From: JBEKHI01 sp050012355
GTDB lineage: Bacteria > Actinomycetota > Actinomycetes > Streptosporangiales > Streptosporangiaceae
Assembly (NCBI GenBank): GCA_050012355.1
Contig: JBEKHI010000197.1
Location: 1 to 14,938, forward strand
Length of the DNA stretch: 14,938 nt
Direction of reading: 5' to 3'
This document shows, piece after piece, positions 5,332 to 13,126 of this stretch (its first letter is position 1; each line of letters opens with the position of its first letter). The notes under the pieces were generated by a model. It saw only the letters and a list, made by a program, of their open reading frames with translations, was not told the origin of the DNA and made no database searches. The position numbers were made by a program, and so were the translations under genes.

Positions 5332-8268
5332 ATGTCCGGCGAGAGCGTCGGCGTTCGCGGAATGTCAGACGCCCGTGGCACGCTGAACAGTGAGATGAGC
5401 AAACGCCGAACGAGCCCGGTCCTGGTCGGCAGGGACGAGCAGACGCGCTCGCTGGAGGACGCCCTCGGGGCCGCCGCCAGCGAGCCTGCCACCATTCTCA
5501 TCGGCGGCGAGGCTGGCGTCGGTAAAACGCGCCTCGTCAGCGAGTTCACCGCAACGGCCGACGCCATCGTGCTCACCGGGCCCTGCGTCGAACTCGGGGC
5601 CGACGGGCTGCACTTCGGCCCGTTCACGGCGATGCTCCGCGGCTTCGCGCGTTCGGACGACGCGGCCGGGCTCGATATCGGCGACCAGGCCACCCGGGAG
5701 CTGGCCCGGCTGCTACCAGAGCTCGCCCCGGCGACCCAGCCGCGGGAGACCGATCCCGCCGAGGCGCGCGCCCGCCTCTTCGAGGCGTTCCTCACCCTCT
5801 TCGAGAAACTGGCGGCACGCAAGCTGCTCATCCTCGTCGTCGAGGACGCGCACTGGGCGGACCGGTCCAGTCGGGACCTCATCACCTTCCTGATCCGCTA
5901 CCAGCGGTCGCTGCCGAACACGCTCATCCTGATTACCTACCGCTCGGATGAGATGCACCGCACGCATCCGCTCCGGCCGCTGCTGGCCGAGCTTGGCCGC
6001 ATCGACTGGGTGGAGCGGATGGATCTCCCGCGCCTCACCCGCGACCAGGCCGACGAGCTGGCGACCGCGATCCTGGGCATCGCGCCCGACCCGAGGCGCG
6101 CCGACGCGCTCTACACCCGGGCCGAGGGCAACCCGCTGTTCACCGAGGAGCTCATGGGCTGCCCGGATAGCAATTGCGACGTCCCCGACTCGCTGCGCGA
6201 CCTGCTGCTGGCCGCCATTGGCCGGCTACCGGACGACACCCAGCACGTGCTGCGGATCGCCAGCGCCGCCTCCGGCGAGGTCAGCCACGAACTCCTCGCC
6301 GAAGTCACGAAAAGTACGGATCTCATCGAGGCAATCCGCAAGGCGGTCGCCGCGAACGTCCTGGTCACCACGCATGACGGCTACGCCTTCCGGCACGCGC
6401 TGATCCGCGAAGCGGTGCACGAGGACCTGCTCCCCGGTGAGCACGGCCGGATCCACGCGCAGTTCGCCGAGGCCATCGACACGAACCCCGATCTCGTCGC
6501 ACCAGGCCGCGCGGAGGTCGAGAAAGCACACCACTGGAACGCCGCGCACAACACCACCTGGGCGCTGACCAGTGCCTGGCAGGCAGCAGCTAAGGCCGGC
6601 TGCGCCGTCGCCTACGCCGAGCGCATCACCCTGCTCACGCGGGTTCTCGAACTCTGGGATCAGGTTCCGGACGCCGCCGATCGCATCGGCGTCGACCACG
6701 TCAGGGTGCTGGAGGAAGCCGCGGACGCGGCTTACGCCACCGTCGAAGACCAGCGCGGCCTGGCGTTCACCAAAGCCGCGCTCGCGGAACTCGACCCCAC
6801 GGCGGACCCGCTCCGCGCCGCGCTGCTCATGGACCTTCAGCAGAAGTTCAACCATCGCCTGGGCCAGCCGAGCGACCCGGACGCGGCGCTGCGGATGCTG
6901 TCCTCCGAAGAGCCGTCGGCGGCCCGGTCCAAGATCCTGCTGTCGGCCGCGAAATGCGGCACCAGGCGCGATGGACCGCAGTTCCGTCTCTGGGCCGAGG
7001 AAGCCCTCAACTATGCCCGCCAGACCGGTGACCTCACCAGCGAGGCCGAGGCCCTGATCACCATCGCGATGGGCGAATCGCACCCGGCCGGCCTGGCCGT
7101 CGATGGCAGCGAAGCGTTCGCGCTGCTCGACGAGGCCCGCGAGGCCGCCCGCCGCGCTGAAGCACCCCGCACGCTGCTACGCGTCGCGATCCACGAGTCC
7201 CACCTGCTGTGCGGCGCCGGTCTCTACGAGCGCGCCGCCGAGGTTGCCCGCCAGGGAACCGCCGACGCGGAGCGGGCCGGCCGGGCCCGCACGGACGGCA
7301 CGTTCCTCACCATTAACCTCGCGGAGCCGCTTTACGCGCTCGGGCGCTGGGACGAAGCAAACGACGTTACGAAACGAGCGGTCCGGCTCGCCCCGCCCGT
7401 CATGACCCACCGAGGGCTCTTCACGACCCAGGTGCTGATCGCGCTGGGCCGCGGTGATCTCGAGCTCGCGCAGCAGCTGGTGGCCGCCGTTCGCGACACG
7501 CTGTCCAGCGCCCGGTTCGAAGATCAGCACCATCTCGTGCTGGCCTCGCTTGAGATCCAGACGCGGCGGGCCCTGGACGGCCCGGCCGCGGCCGCCGATT
7601 TCGCGGCCCAAGCACTCGACCGGCATGACCTCACGAGCGTGATCACCCGGTATGCGTGGCCGGTCATCGTCGCCGCGCGAGAGGTCGCCGCGGAAGCGGC
7701 CGACCGCGGTGCTTGCTACGGGCTCGCGGAGCGGACACGGACGCTGGCGGAGAAGATCGACGTCTTCGGCCCGGTCCAGCGGGCATTCCAGCTCTCGTTC
7801 ACCGCGGTCGACACCCCGTCTCTGGAGGCATGGGACGCGGCGGCCGCCGCCTGGTCCGACCTGCACCAGCCCTATGACACCGCCCGCGCCCTGCTGGCGG
7901 CCGCGACGGAGGCCGCTGGCATCGCCACGGGCCGCGACTCGGCCGCCGAACGGCTCCGCCGTGCCGCCCCGCTCGCCGAGTCCCTCGGTGCCCGTCCGCT
8001 CAGCGAGGCGATCGCTGCCCTCGCCCGCCGCCTCGGCGTCTCACTGGCTTCCTCGGGCGACGTTCCCGGCCGTCCCTTCGGCCTCACCGACCGCGAGTAC
8101 GAGGTGCTGCGCCTGGTCGCCGACGGCCGCAGCAACCGGGAGATCGGCGAGCAGCTGTTCATCTCCCCGAAGACAGCCAGCGTGCACGTCTCCAACATCC
8201 TCGGCAAGCTCGATGTCGCCACCCGCACCGAAGCGGCCGCCAGGGCGCACTCGCTCGCTTTGTTCTAG
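5332..8268 (+). CDS. LAL-type LuxR-family transcriptional regulator with AAA ATPase domain
   Basis: A 978-aa cytoplasmic regulator of the large ATP-binding LuxR (LAL) class. The N-terminal ATPase domain starts at VLVGRDEQ, with Walker A GGEAGVGKT (58-66) and Walker B LLILVVEDAHW (165-175). A long Ala/Leu/Arg-rich helical middle (about 350-880) looks like TPR-type repeats that normally sense a ligand or partner. The C-terminus carries a LuxR/GerE HTH, from GLTDREYEVLRLVADG through SNREIGEQLFISPKTASVHV to LGKLDVATRTEA. Such proteins activate antibiotic, catabolic or stress genes. The target here is unknown. Starts at 5362 and 5395 are alternatives, since conserved sequence begins near residue 28. 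The stop overlaps that of the convergent lipoprotein gene by four bases through a shared CTAG. Confidence 0.92.
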   Translation: MSGESVGVRGMSDARGTLNSEMSKRRTSPVLVGRDEQTRSLEDALGAAASEPATILIGGEAGVGKTRLVSEFTATADAIVLTGPCVELGADGLHFGPFTAMLRGFARSDDAAGLDIGDQATRELARLLPELAPATQPRETDPAEARARLFEAFLTLFEKLAARKLLILVVEDAHWADRSSRDLITFLIRYQRSLPNTLILITYRSDEMHRTHPLRPLLAELGRIDWVERMDLPRLTRDQADELATAILGIAPDPRRADALYTRAEGNPLFTEELMGCPDSNCDVPDSLRDLLLAAIGRLPDDTQHVLRIASAASGEVSHELLAEVTKSTDLIEAIRKAVAANVLVTTHDGYAFRHALIREAVHEDLLPGEHGRIHAQFAEAIDTNPDLVAPGRAEVEKAHHWNAAHNTTWALTSAWQAAAKAGCAVAYAERITLLTRVLELWDQVPDAADRIGVDHVRVLEEAADAAYATVEDQRGLAFTKAALAELDPTADPLRAALLMDLQQKFNHRLGQPSDPDAALRMLSSEEPSAARSKILLSAAKCGTRRDGPQFRLWAEEALNYARQTGDLTSEAEALITIAMGESHPAGLAVDGSEAFALLDEAREAARRAEAPRTLLRVAIHESHLLCGAGLYERAAEVARQGTADAERAGRARTDGTFLTINLAEPLYALGRWDEANDVTKRAVRLAPPVMTHRGLFTTQVLIALGRGDLELAQQLVAAVRDTLSSARFEDQHHLVLASLEIQTRRALDGPAAAADFAAQALDRHDLTSVITRYAWPVIVAAREVAAEAADRGACYGLAERTRTLAEKIDVFGPVQRAFQLSFTAVDTPSLEAWDAAAAAWSDLHQPYDTARALLAAATEAAGIATGRDSAAERLRRAAPLAESLGARPLSEAIAALARRLGVSLASSGDVPGRPFGLTDREYEVLRLVADGRSNREIGEQLFISPKTASVHVSNILGKLDVATRTEAAARAHSLALF

Positions 8269-9698
8269 ACGCCGGTATACGAGACCACTGTGACGCCCTC
8301 GGGGACGATCATCCGGGTCCCGGAGACGGACAAGCTCGGGAAGTCCGTCCCGACCGGCGCGGTCGCGGCGGAGAACATCCGGGCCCCGTTGGACAGCCGG
8401 TAGCCGTATAGCTCGCCGTTGCGGCTGACGTCCCAGACGACGCCGCCGGCGATCACCGGTGGCCCCGGGTTGCCGCCGGACACCGACCAGCCGGCCCGCA
8501 TCGCTGGCTTGGCACCGCCGGTCACCATCATCACGTGCAGACTGTCGTAACAGGAGAAAACGACGAGATCGCCATCCACCGCGTCACCGCCGAACCCGCC
8601 CTCGCATACCCGCGCCGAGGCGAGCTGCCCGCCAGTCCCGCCGAGCCGGGAGCCGTTCAGCAGGTAGCCCATCCCCTGCTTGCCGACCTGGAAGATCAGG
8701 CCGTCCGGCAGCAGGGCCGGCTCGGTCGAGCCGAGATCCTGGTCATCGGCGGAGAGCGCCACGAAGTTCGACGGCGTGAAGATACCCTCGACCTTCAGCT
8801 CCGGGCTCAGTTGCAGCACGCTGTCGGAGTCATCCACCTGGTCATACGGCGTGCCGTTCCCGGTGGTCGCGTAGAGGCTGCCGTCGCGGTACGACTCTCC
8901 GGCTGGCGCCCAGATTCCGGCCTGCCGCTGGTTGTCGGTGGTGAAGGTGACCATCGGCCCGTCGCCGGAGACCGACGCGCCGACGATGCGGCCCTTGTAG
9001 TCCGAGCAGTCTCCGTAGAGCCCGCCGAACGGCACGTACACCCGCGAGCCGAGCAGCAGCAGTGCCCCACGTTGCTGCTGGGCCATCACGTCGCTGCCCG
9101 CGACGTCGGCTGTCCGCTGCCAGACGGTCGCGCCGGTGGAGAGGTCGAGTTCCCACAGGGTGTGCCGGTAGGCCGGCCGGCTGGTGAACGTCACCAGCCA
9201 GAGGTGCCCGGACGCCGGGTCCGCCACCGGGGTACCGGTGATGCCTGACGGCAAGATGTTGCCGCACGGCAGGCCGGACGGCACCGGCGTGGCCAGGTGC
9301 CGCGACCAGCGCACCGCACCGGTGGTGGCATTGAGCGCGTACACGGTGTCGTTCTCGGTGGCGATGATCACCTCCGAGCCGACGATCAGCGGCTGCGCGT
9401 ACACCGCGCCGTCAACGTGCGCCGTCCAGGCTCGCCTGATCACGCCCGGCGACGGAGAACTGACCGAGACCCCGTCGCGCTGCGCGGTGCGGTCGTAGGT
9501 CAGCCAGTCAGCCGATGTCGTCGCCTGCGCTGATCCCCCGGAGGCGCTGGTGGCGGCGGTCGGGACCGGGACCGGCGAGCCGGTTGCCTGCGACGGCTGC
9601 TGCGCGCCCGAACCACAGCCGACCACCGCGAGCCCGACGGCGAGCATCGCGAGCGCCGCTTCCGGCCGGAGCTTAATTACCCACCGCAATCGCTTCAC
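8265..9698 (-). CDS. PQQ-like beta-propeller lipoprotein
   Basis: A 477-aa exported protein. The N-terminus MKRLRW, a hydrophobic stretch and VVGC form a lipoprotein signal with acylated Cys28, followed by a Ser/Thr/Pro/Ala linker to about residue 65. The rest shows repeated propeller-blade patterns: GSEVIIATENDTVYALNATTG and LWELDLSTGATVWQR are typical PQQ/WD40-like strands, and GYRLSNGARMFSA is the last. Such domains are usually binding or scaffold modules; no PQQ-dehydrogenase catalytic set is visible. GTG 9698 is preferred because AAGGA at 9711-9707 sits eight bases before it. GTG 9719 would add seven residues without a ribosome site. Five cysteines in the propeller could form disulfides. 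The gene converges on the LuxR-type gene and is divergent from 9823. Confidence 0.85.
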   Translation of the reverse strand: MKRLRWVIKLRPEAALAMLAVGLAVVGCGSGAQQPSQATGSPVPVPTAATSASGGSAQATTSADWLTYDRTAQRDGVSVSSPSPGVIRRAWTAHVDGAVYAQPLIVGSEVIIATENDTVYALNATTGAVRWSRHLATPVPSGLPCGNILPSGITGTPVADPASGHLWLVTFTSRPAYRHTLWELDLSTGATVWQRTADVAGSDVMAQQQRGALLLLGSRVYVPFGGLYGDCSDYKGRIVGASVSGDGPMVTFTTDNQRQAGIWAPAGESYRDGSLYATTGNGTPYDQVDDSDSVLQLSPELKVEGIFTPSNFVALSADDQDLGSTEPALLPDGLIFQVGKQGMGYLLNGSRLGGTGGQLASARVCEGGFGGDAVDGDLVVFSCYDSLHVMMVTGGAKPAMRAGWSVSGGNPGPPVIAGGVVWDVSRNGELYGYRLSNGARMFSAATAPVGTDFPSLSVSGTRMIVPEGVTVVSYTGV

Positions 9699-9822
9699 TC
9701 GTCCTATCCTTGCCCGCACGGACCCCAGCGGTCAACGCCGTTCCCATTTCCGTGCGCTTCATTGCGACACGCTTTAGAATTACGTGACATCATGAGAGCG
9801 CACGAAAATGATTGGAGGTGGG
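9699..9822. promoter_or_regulatory. divergent promoter region
   Basis: This short spacer separates the minus-strand lipoprotein from the plus-strand Zn-finger gene and should hold both promoters. It is less GC-rich than its surroundings around 9758-9810. TAGAAT near 9775-9780 is a possible plus-strand -10. No convincing -35 or operator was found. Confidence 0.3.
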
Positions 9823-10632
9823 ATGGTGGCTGATATCCCTACGCCGGGAGGGTGCCAGGCTTGCGGACACGCGCTACCTCCCCAGGCAGGTAAGGGCCGT
9901 CAACGCCGGTACTGCGATGCGAGATGCCGGAGCGCGGCGCGACGCGAACGCGCGCGCTCCGTAAAGTCAGGGTTGACATCCGATCTTCGTCATGAGTACC
10001 TTGACGATATAGATATCGGGTCCAGCCCAGATGACCTGGTGGCCGCTCGGGCCGTTGACGCGGCCCGCCACCTCGCGGATGAGCTGAGCCTTCCTTCCGC
10101 GCCGTACGGCGCGGTGGCCGCGGCGCGGGAACTGTCGGCCGCGGCGGAGGCCGCGTTGCAGGCGGCCGTTGACCGGGCACGGGACGCCGGACAGAGCTGG
10201 AGGGACATCGGTGAGGTACTGGGCACGAGCAGGCAGGCCGCCTTCCAGCGATTCGGGCATCCCATCGACCCCCGCACCGGCGAACCGATGAGCCGCGACG
10301 TCCTCCCTGACGCGGCGGACCGAGCGGTGGCCATCTTCGACTGGCACAACCAGGGTCGCTGGCAGGAGATCCTCGACGAGCTCGATGACACCATGCGCGC
10401 GCGCCATGATCCCGACATCCTGTCCCGCGGATGGGCTGGCATGGTCGGAATGTTCGGCCGTCTGGAGCGCTTCGGCGAACCGTTCGCCCGCCGGGTGGGC
10501 TACGAGACCGTGGTCGATGTCCCGCTGCATTTCGAGGCCGGCGACGCCAAGGGAATCGTGCGGTTCAGCGCGGACGGGAAGATCGCCGGGATGGGGATGC
10601 GACCCGCATCACCCGCACCGAACAGGAGCTGA
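9823..10632 (+). CDS. Zn-finger/HTH protein with C-terminal DUF3887-like domain
   Basis: A 269-aa protein with three parts. The N-terminus has CxxC (Cys11, Cys14) and CxxxC (Cys31, Cys35) separated by 16 residues, with RRYCDARCRSAARRERAR, resembling a small zinc finger. The middle carries a helix-turn-helix-like AGQSWRDIGEVLGTSRQAAFQRFG (about 122-145; Ser-Arg-Gln-Ala in the recognition helix). The C-terminus (about 166-262) has the AIFDWHNQGRWQEILDELDD and AKGIVRFSADGKIAGM pattern of DUF3887/SnoaL-like folds, which often bind small molecules. A ligand-responsive DNA-binding protein is a reasonable inference. GGAGG at 9814-9818 precedes ATG 9823 (4 bases) and GTG 9826 (7 bases); either is possible, and ATG 9808 is unlikely as it lies before the ribosome site. 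The stop is one base before the next gene's start. Confidence 0.78.
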   Translation: MVADIPTPGGCQACGHALPPQAGKGRQRRYCDARCRSAARRERARSVKSGLTSDLRHEYLDDIDIGSSPDDLVAARAVDAARHLADELSLPSAPYGAVAAARELSAAAEAALQAAVDRARDAGQSWRDIGEVLGTSRQAAFQRFGHPIDPRTGEPMSRDVLPDAADRAVAIFDWHNQGRWQEILDELDDTMRARHDPDILSRGWAGMVGMFGRLERFGEPFARRVGYETVVDVPLHFEAGDAKGIVRFSADGKIAGMGMRPASPAPNRS

Positions 10633-10633
10633 C

Positions 10634-10813
10634 ATGATCATAACGACGGTTGCCTGGCGAGGCTTGGCCTCGCCAGCCGTCGCCGGGGCGGCGGTCCACT
10701 ACACCACCCCGTGGTACATCGCCGTGCCCGTGCTGGTGGTGGCACTAGGACTCTCGTTCTGGCGTCGGCGCCGCGGTGGTGGTGGCGGGCGGGGACCGTT
10801 CGGTGGATCGTAG
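10634..10813 (+). CDS. 59-aa single-pass membrane protein
   Basis: ATG 10634 begins one base after the upstream TGA, with AGGAG at 10624-10628 inside the upstream gene, so the two are probably translationally coupled. The 59-residue product has one strong membrane segment WYIAVPVLVVALGLSFW (27-43), then RRRR and a Gly-rich tail GGGGGRGPFGGS. By the positive-inside rule the tail is cytoplasmic. No family is recognised. Its coupling to the Zn-finger/HTH/DUF3887 protein suggests a functional link, perhaps tethering or sensing, which is an inference. Confidence 0.6.
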   Translation: MIITTVAWRGLASPAVAGAAVHYTTPWYIAVPVLVVALGLSFWRRRRGGGGGRGPFGGS

Positions 10814-10828
10814 GTTCGTGCCTGCTGT

Positions 10829-11470
10829 TCACGCGACGTGGAGGCGATCGCGGCCTGACGCTGGGGCGCTCCGCGGGCGAACAGCCACCAGGTAGCGGAG
10901 CAGCGGCAATTTGCCGGTGGACTCGACCTGGTACCCAGCCGTGGTAGCGAGGTCCCGCAACAGGTCGGTCGGCTGTTCACCGGAATGTAGCAGCGATGCC
11001 ATGTCCGCGATCAGCAGCCGACCGCCGGGCTTGGTCACCCGGAACATCTCAGCCACCGCGGCCTGACGCTGGCGCGCGGGAATATGGTGCATCGCCAGGG
11101 TGCAGGTGACGACATCGAACGATGAGTCCGGCAGGTTGAGGTCTTGCACGATGCCCACCGTGAACGTCATGCCGGGGCCTGCGTGCCGTCGTGCGTATTC
11201 GATCGCCGGCTCGGCCGGGTCGAGTCCTGTGACGTGGCCCTCTGGCCCTGCGACGGCGGCCAGCCGACGGGTGAGATATCCGCTGCTCGATCCGACGTCC
11301 AGGACCGACTCCCCCCGTTGCACTCCGCTCAGGAGGACTATCCGGTCGTATACGCGGCCGCGGCGCCCAGTGAACATGATGTGATTCATCGCCGTATTGA
11401 GACGGAAGGCGCGGAGCGTGATTCCGGTGCCGCGGCCGCCATCGTGCAAGCGGTTGATCATGCTATGCAT
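10829..11470 (-). CDS. class I SAM-dependent methyltransferase
   Basis: A 213-aa cytoplasmic methyltransferase. Motif I is LDVGSSSGYL (57-66), with Ser where most relatives have Cys-Gly; acidic motif GLDPAEP (82-88) binds the SAM ribose; LAMHHI (115-120) and KPGGRLLIAD (127-136) are the usual UbiE/Methyltransf_11 strand motifs. The substrate cannot be deduced. ATG 11470 has AAGGAG six bases before it, so it is chosen over an upstream in-frame start at 11515. The N-terminal 40 residues (RLNTAMNHIMFTGRRGRVYD) resemble those of actinomycete methyltransferases acting on small metabolites. The gene ends 15 bases from the convergent membrane-protein gene and is divergent from the broken phosphoribosyltransferase. 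Confidence 0.87.
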   Translation of the reverse strand: MHSMINRLHDGGRGTGITLRAFRLNTAMNHIMFTGRRGRVYDRIVLLSGVQRGESVLDVGSSSGYLTRRLAAVAGPEGHVTGLDPAEPAIEYARRHAGPGMTFTVGIVQDLNLPDSSFDVVTCTLAMHHIPARQRQAAVAEMFRVTKPGGRLLIADMASLLHSGEQPTDLLRDLATTAGYQVESTGKLPLLRYLVAVRPRSAPASGRDRLHVA

Positions 11471-11644
11471 AACGTTCTCCTTGGTTCGATCCCATGAGAT
11501 CAATGCTGTCGGCACGGCGAGGCGTTGTCGTCCCGCGCCGGGAGCGTCTTCTGACTACTCGGCGTGGATACGGGATGGTGCCGGAGTACGACGCGGGGCG
11601 TAGAAACGAGCTACGTCTCTGTCCGGCTGGGCGGCTGGTACCGA

Positions 11645-11650
11645 TAGATT
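11645..11650 (+). promoter_or_regulatory. -10 element for a leaderless transcript
   Basis: TAGATT at 11645-11650 ends six bases before ATG 11657, and no Shine-Dalgarno lies between them. TANNNT followed by six or seven bases and then ATG is the typical actinobacterial leaderless arrangement. No clear -35 is visible. Confidence 0.45.
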
Positions 11651-11656
11651 CTCGGC

Positions 11657-11975
11657 ATGAGTGACGAGCGTGAAGTCCTGACCTGGCAAGCGTTCGGTGA
11701 GGCCTCACGTGAACTCGCCCGGATCATCGCCGCGGACGGCTACCGGCCAGACCTGATCCTGGCGATCGCGCGGGGCGGGCTGTTCACGGCCGGGGCGCTC
11801 GGGTACGCACTGGCGGTCAAGAACCTGGACGTGATGAACGTCGAGTTCTACGACGGCATCGGGAGCACGCTCGACATGCCGGTGATGCTCCCGCCGGTTC
11901 AAATGCGAGTACGTGTGGCGCCGCACCGACCACTGGATCGACTTCCCATGGAGCGCCGCGGGGCCCGTCGTATAA
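11657..11975 (+). pseudogene. phosphoribosyltransferase with internal deletion and frameshift
   Basis: Residues 1-81, from MSDEREVLTW through LILAIARGGLFTAGALGYAL to DMPVMLPPV, match the start of an actinobacterial phosphoribosyltransferase of about 150-170 residues. At 11900 the frame breaks. One base later the +1 frame resumes the family's C-terminal end, KCEYVWRRTDHWIDFPWS, and stops with TAA at 11973-11975. The missing middle, about 45-60 codons, should contain the PRPP-binding loop (DDxxxTGxT type), which is absent from the window in any frame. The original frame instead runs to 11992 with Arg-rich nonsense. Inactivation by an internal deletion is therefore well supported, and loss of the PRPP loop alone would abolish catalysis. 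The 5' half retains a promoter-like leaderless start. Confidence 0.85.
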
Positions 11976-12001
11976 CCGGATGCGGTAGGTAGATTCTCGT
12001 G

Positions 12002-12457
12002 TCAGGCCGCCGACGGTACCGGCCCGCAGACCTTCGGCCACGTGCCGGTGCTCGCCGCGTTGTTGATCCAAGTTGCGATCGTCTGGTCCGGCTTGAAGTC
12101 AGGGCTCATCGGATAGGTTCCCTCGAGTTCCTCGAAGGCATTGTCGAAGACGTCGTTATTGAGAACCCGGCCGTTCTTGTACCAGCCGCCTTTCGTGCCG
12201 AGGGCAGCCAGGTTCATATATCCCTGGCTCCGGTCCCAGATGCGGATGTCGTGCTGGGCGAGACACTGAACGAACGGTTCGCTGAGCTGGCGCACGCGGT
12301 TGAGGTAAGCGTTGAGTGACTCCGTCGCGTTCGGCGTGGTCGAGGGGGGTGCGGACGTGCTGGTCGGGGAACCGCCGCTCGACGTGCATGCGGTAGTCAG
12401 CAGCAACGCCGCCGAGACCATCGAAGCGGCAAGCAAGTAGGTGAATCCTCGGGCCAC
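12002..12457 (-). CDS. small lipoprotein, unknown function
   Basis: GTG 12457 lies seven bases after AAGGAG and starts a 151-aa protein. Residues 1-24 (VARGFTYLLAASMVSAALLL then TTAC) form a lipoprotein-type signal ending at Cys24, with Thr rather than Leu at -3, so the lipobox is imperfect. A Ser/Thr/Pro linker follows to about residue 45. The mature domain has Cys at FVQCLAQHDIRIWD and near the end at WPKVCGPVPS, which could form a disulfide. Central features include GGWYKNGRVLNNDVFDNAFEE. Exported proteins with an FxxCLxxHG/D-like start are frequent in actinomycetes, function unknown. The gene is 14 bases after a frameshifted secreted gene on the same strand and may share its promoter. Confidence 0.75.
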   Translation of the reverse strand: MARGFTYLLAASMVSAALLLTTACTSSGGSPTSTSAPPSTTPNATESLNAYLNRVRQLSEPFVQCLAQHDIRIWDRSQGYMNLAALGTKGGWYKNGRVLNNDVFDNAFEELEGTYPMSPDFKPDQTIATWINNAASTGTWPKVCGPVPSAA

Positions 12458-12471
12458 TTGAATACTCCTTC

Positions 12472-12821
12472 TCACTGGCCGGTCTGATGGTTTTGGCTGA
12501 TGCCTTCGCCCAGCGTGCGGTAGAACTCCCCCGCCGGCTGGGACCCCACGGCAAGCACATTCCAGCCCGTAGATCCCGAAGGTTTCGCGAATGGCGCGAG
12601 ACGCCAGGTCCCGTCGTTCCACAGTCCGGCGAATCCATAGACGCCGGCAAGTCTGTACGTCACGCACGAGATCCCCGGATCGTTCCGCCGACCACCGACT
12701 GGTTGGGGGTCGGCTGAACCGTCCAGGTGGTGCTGGCCTGCGCCACCGTTGAGCCAAGCACAGCTAGCGCTACCGCGAATACCATCCCCATAGTGCGCAG
12801 CACATATCCCGCTCGCCGCAT
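12472..12821 (-). pseudogene. secreted protein split by a frameshift
   Basis: ATG 12821 follows GGGGAGG by seven bases and encodes MRRAGYVLRTMGMVFAVALA, a secretion signal ending near AQA, then STTWTVQPTPNQSVVGG before a TGA at 12660-12662. From about 12670 the shifted frame continues with ISCVTYRLAGVYGFAGLWND, GTWRLAPFAKPSGSTGWNVL and a stop at 12472. TWTVQPTPN and AGLWNDGTWRL are pieces usually found in one chain in actinomycete exported repeat proteins. The parent was probably longer, so an internal deletion is likely too. Alternatively the second frame could start at GTG 12663, which overlaps TGA as GTGA and would be translationally coupled. I favour a pseudogene. Confidence 0.5.
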
Positions 12822-12997
12822 GACGCAGCCTCCCCGCCCAAATGATCCCGTTAGGCGGAGATTACGCCTGGTTTGTGGGCGGGTACGACGCGAGCTTCGC
12901 GCCGAGGCTAAGCCCACTCAGACCGGGCCTCAGTTGTCCAGCGTCACGTCGATGGCCTCGGCATTTGCCGCGGTAACCTGACTGGCCGACGCCGTGC
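12822..12997. other. spacer with possible gene remnant
   Basis: No intact gene. Minus-strand residues ASQVTAANAEAIDVTLDN end at a TGA at 12930-12932 and could be a decayed C-terminus, but this is too short to assign. A weak stem AGGCG (12853-12857) / CGCCT (12865-12869) lies near the promoter side of the secreted pseudogene. Confidence 0.3.
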
Positions 12998-13126
12998 CTA
13001 TCCTCCGTAGAGCGTGTCCAGTCCCGCGAGGAGCAACCGGCCTTCGCTCAGCCGTGCCTCATCAGAGAGTTCCTCGGTGAATCCGCGCGTGCTGAAGACC
13101 CCGAACGCCGGTAATACTCGGGGGAC
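12998..13126 (-). pseudogene. C-terminal remnant, possibly of a nuclease/ATPase
   Basis: Minus-strand codons from about 13111 to the TAG at 12998-13000 read PAFGVFSTRGFTEELSDEA, then RLSEGRLLLAGLDTLYGG. This pattern (FSxxGFTxxL...LVxLDxLY) is reminiscent of the end of PD-(D/E)XK-like or DUF234-type ATPase C-termini in prokaryotes. The frame is the same as that of the upstream DUF6036 gene and begins directly after its TGA at 13127-13129. There is no start codon and no N-terminal part, so this is best read as leftover from a deletion. Identity is tentative. Confidence 0.4.

Noticed and set aside
6226..7083. Minus-strand and shifted frames within the LuxR-type gene
   Set aside because: They are shadows of a gene with intact domains along its length.
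8535..9248. Plus-strand open frame opposite the beta-propeller lipoprotein
   Set aside because: No ribosome site or domain; the opposite strand has a lipoprotein signal, linker and propeller motifs.
12930..12997. Peptide ASQVTAANAEAIDVTLDN on the minus strand
   Set aside because: Too short, with no start or known family; noted only as possible debris.
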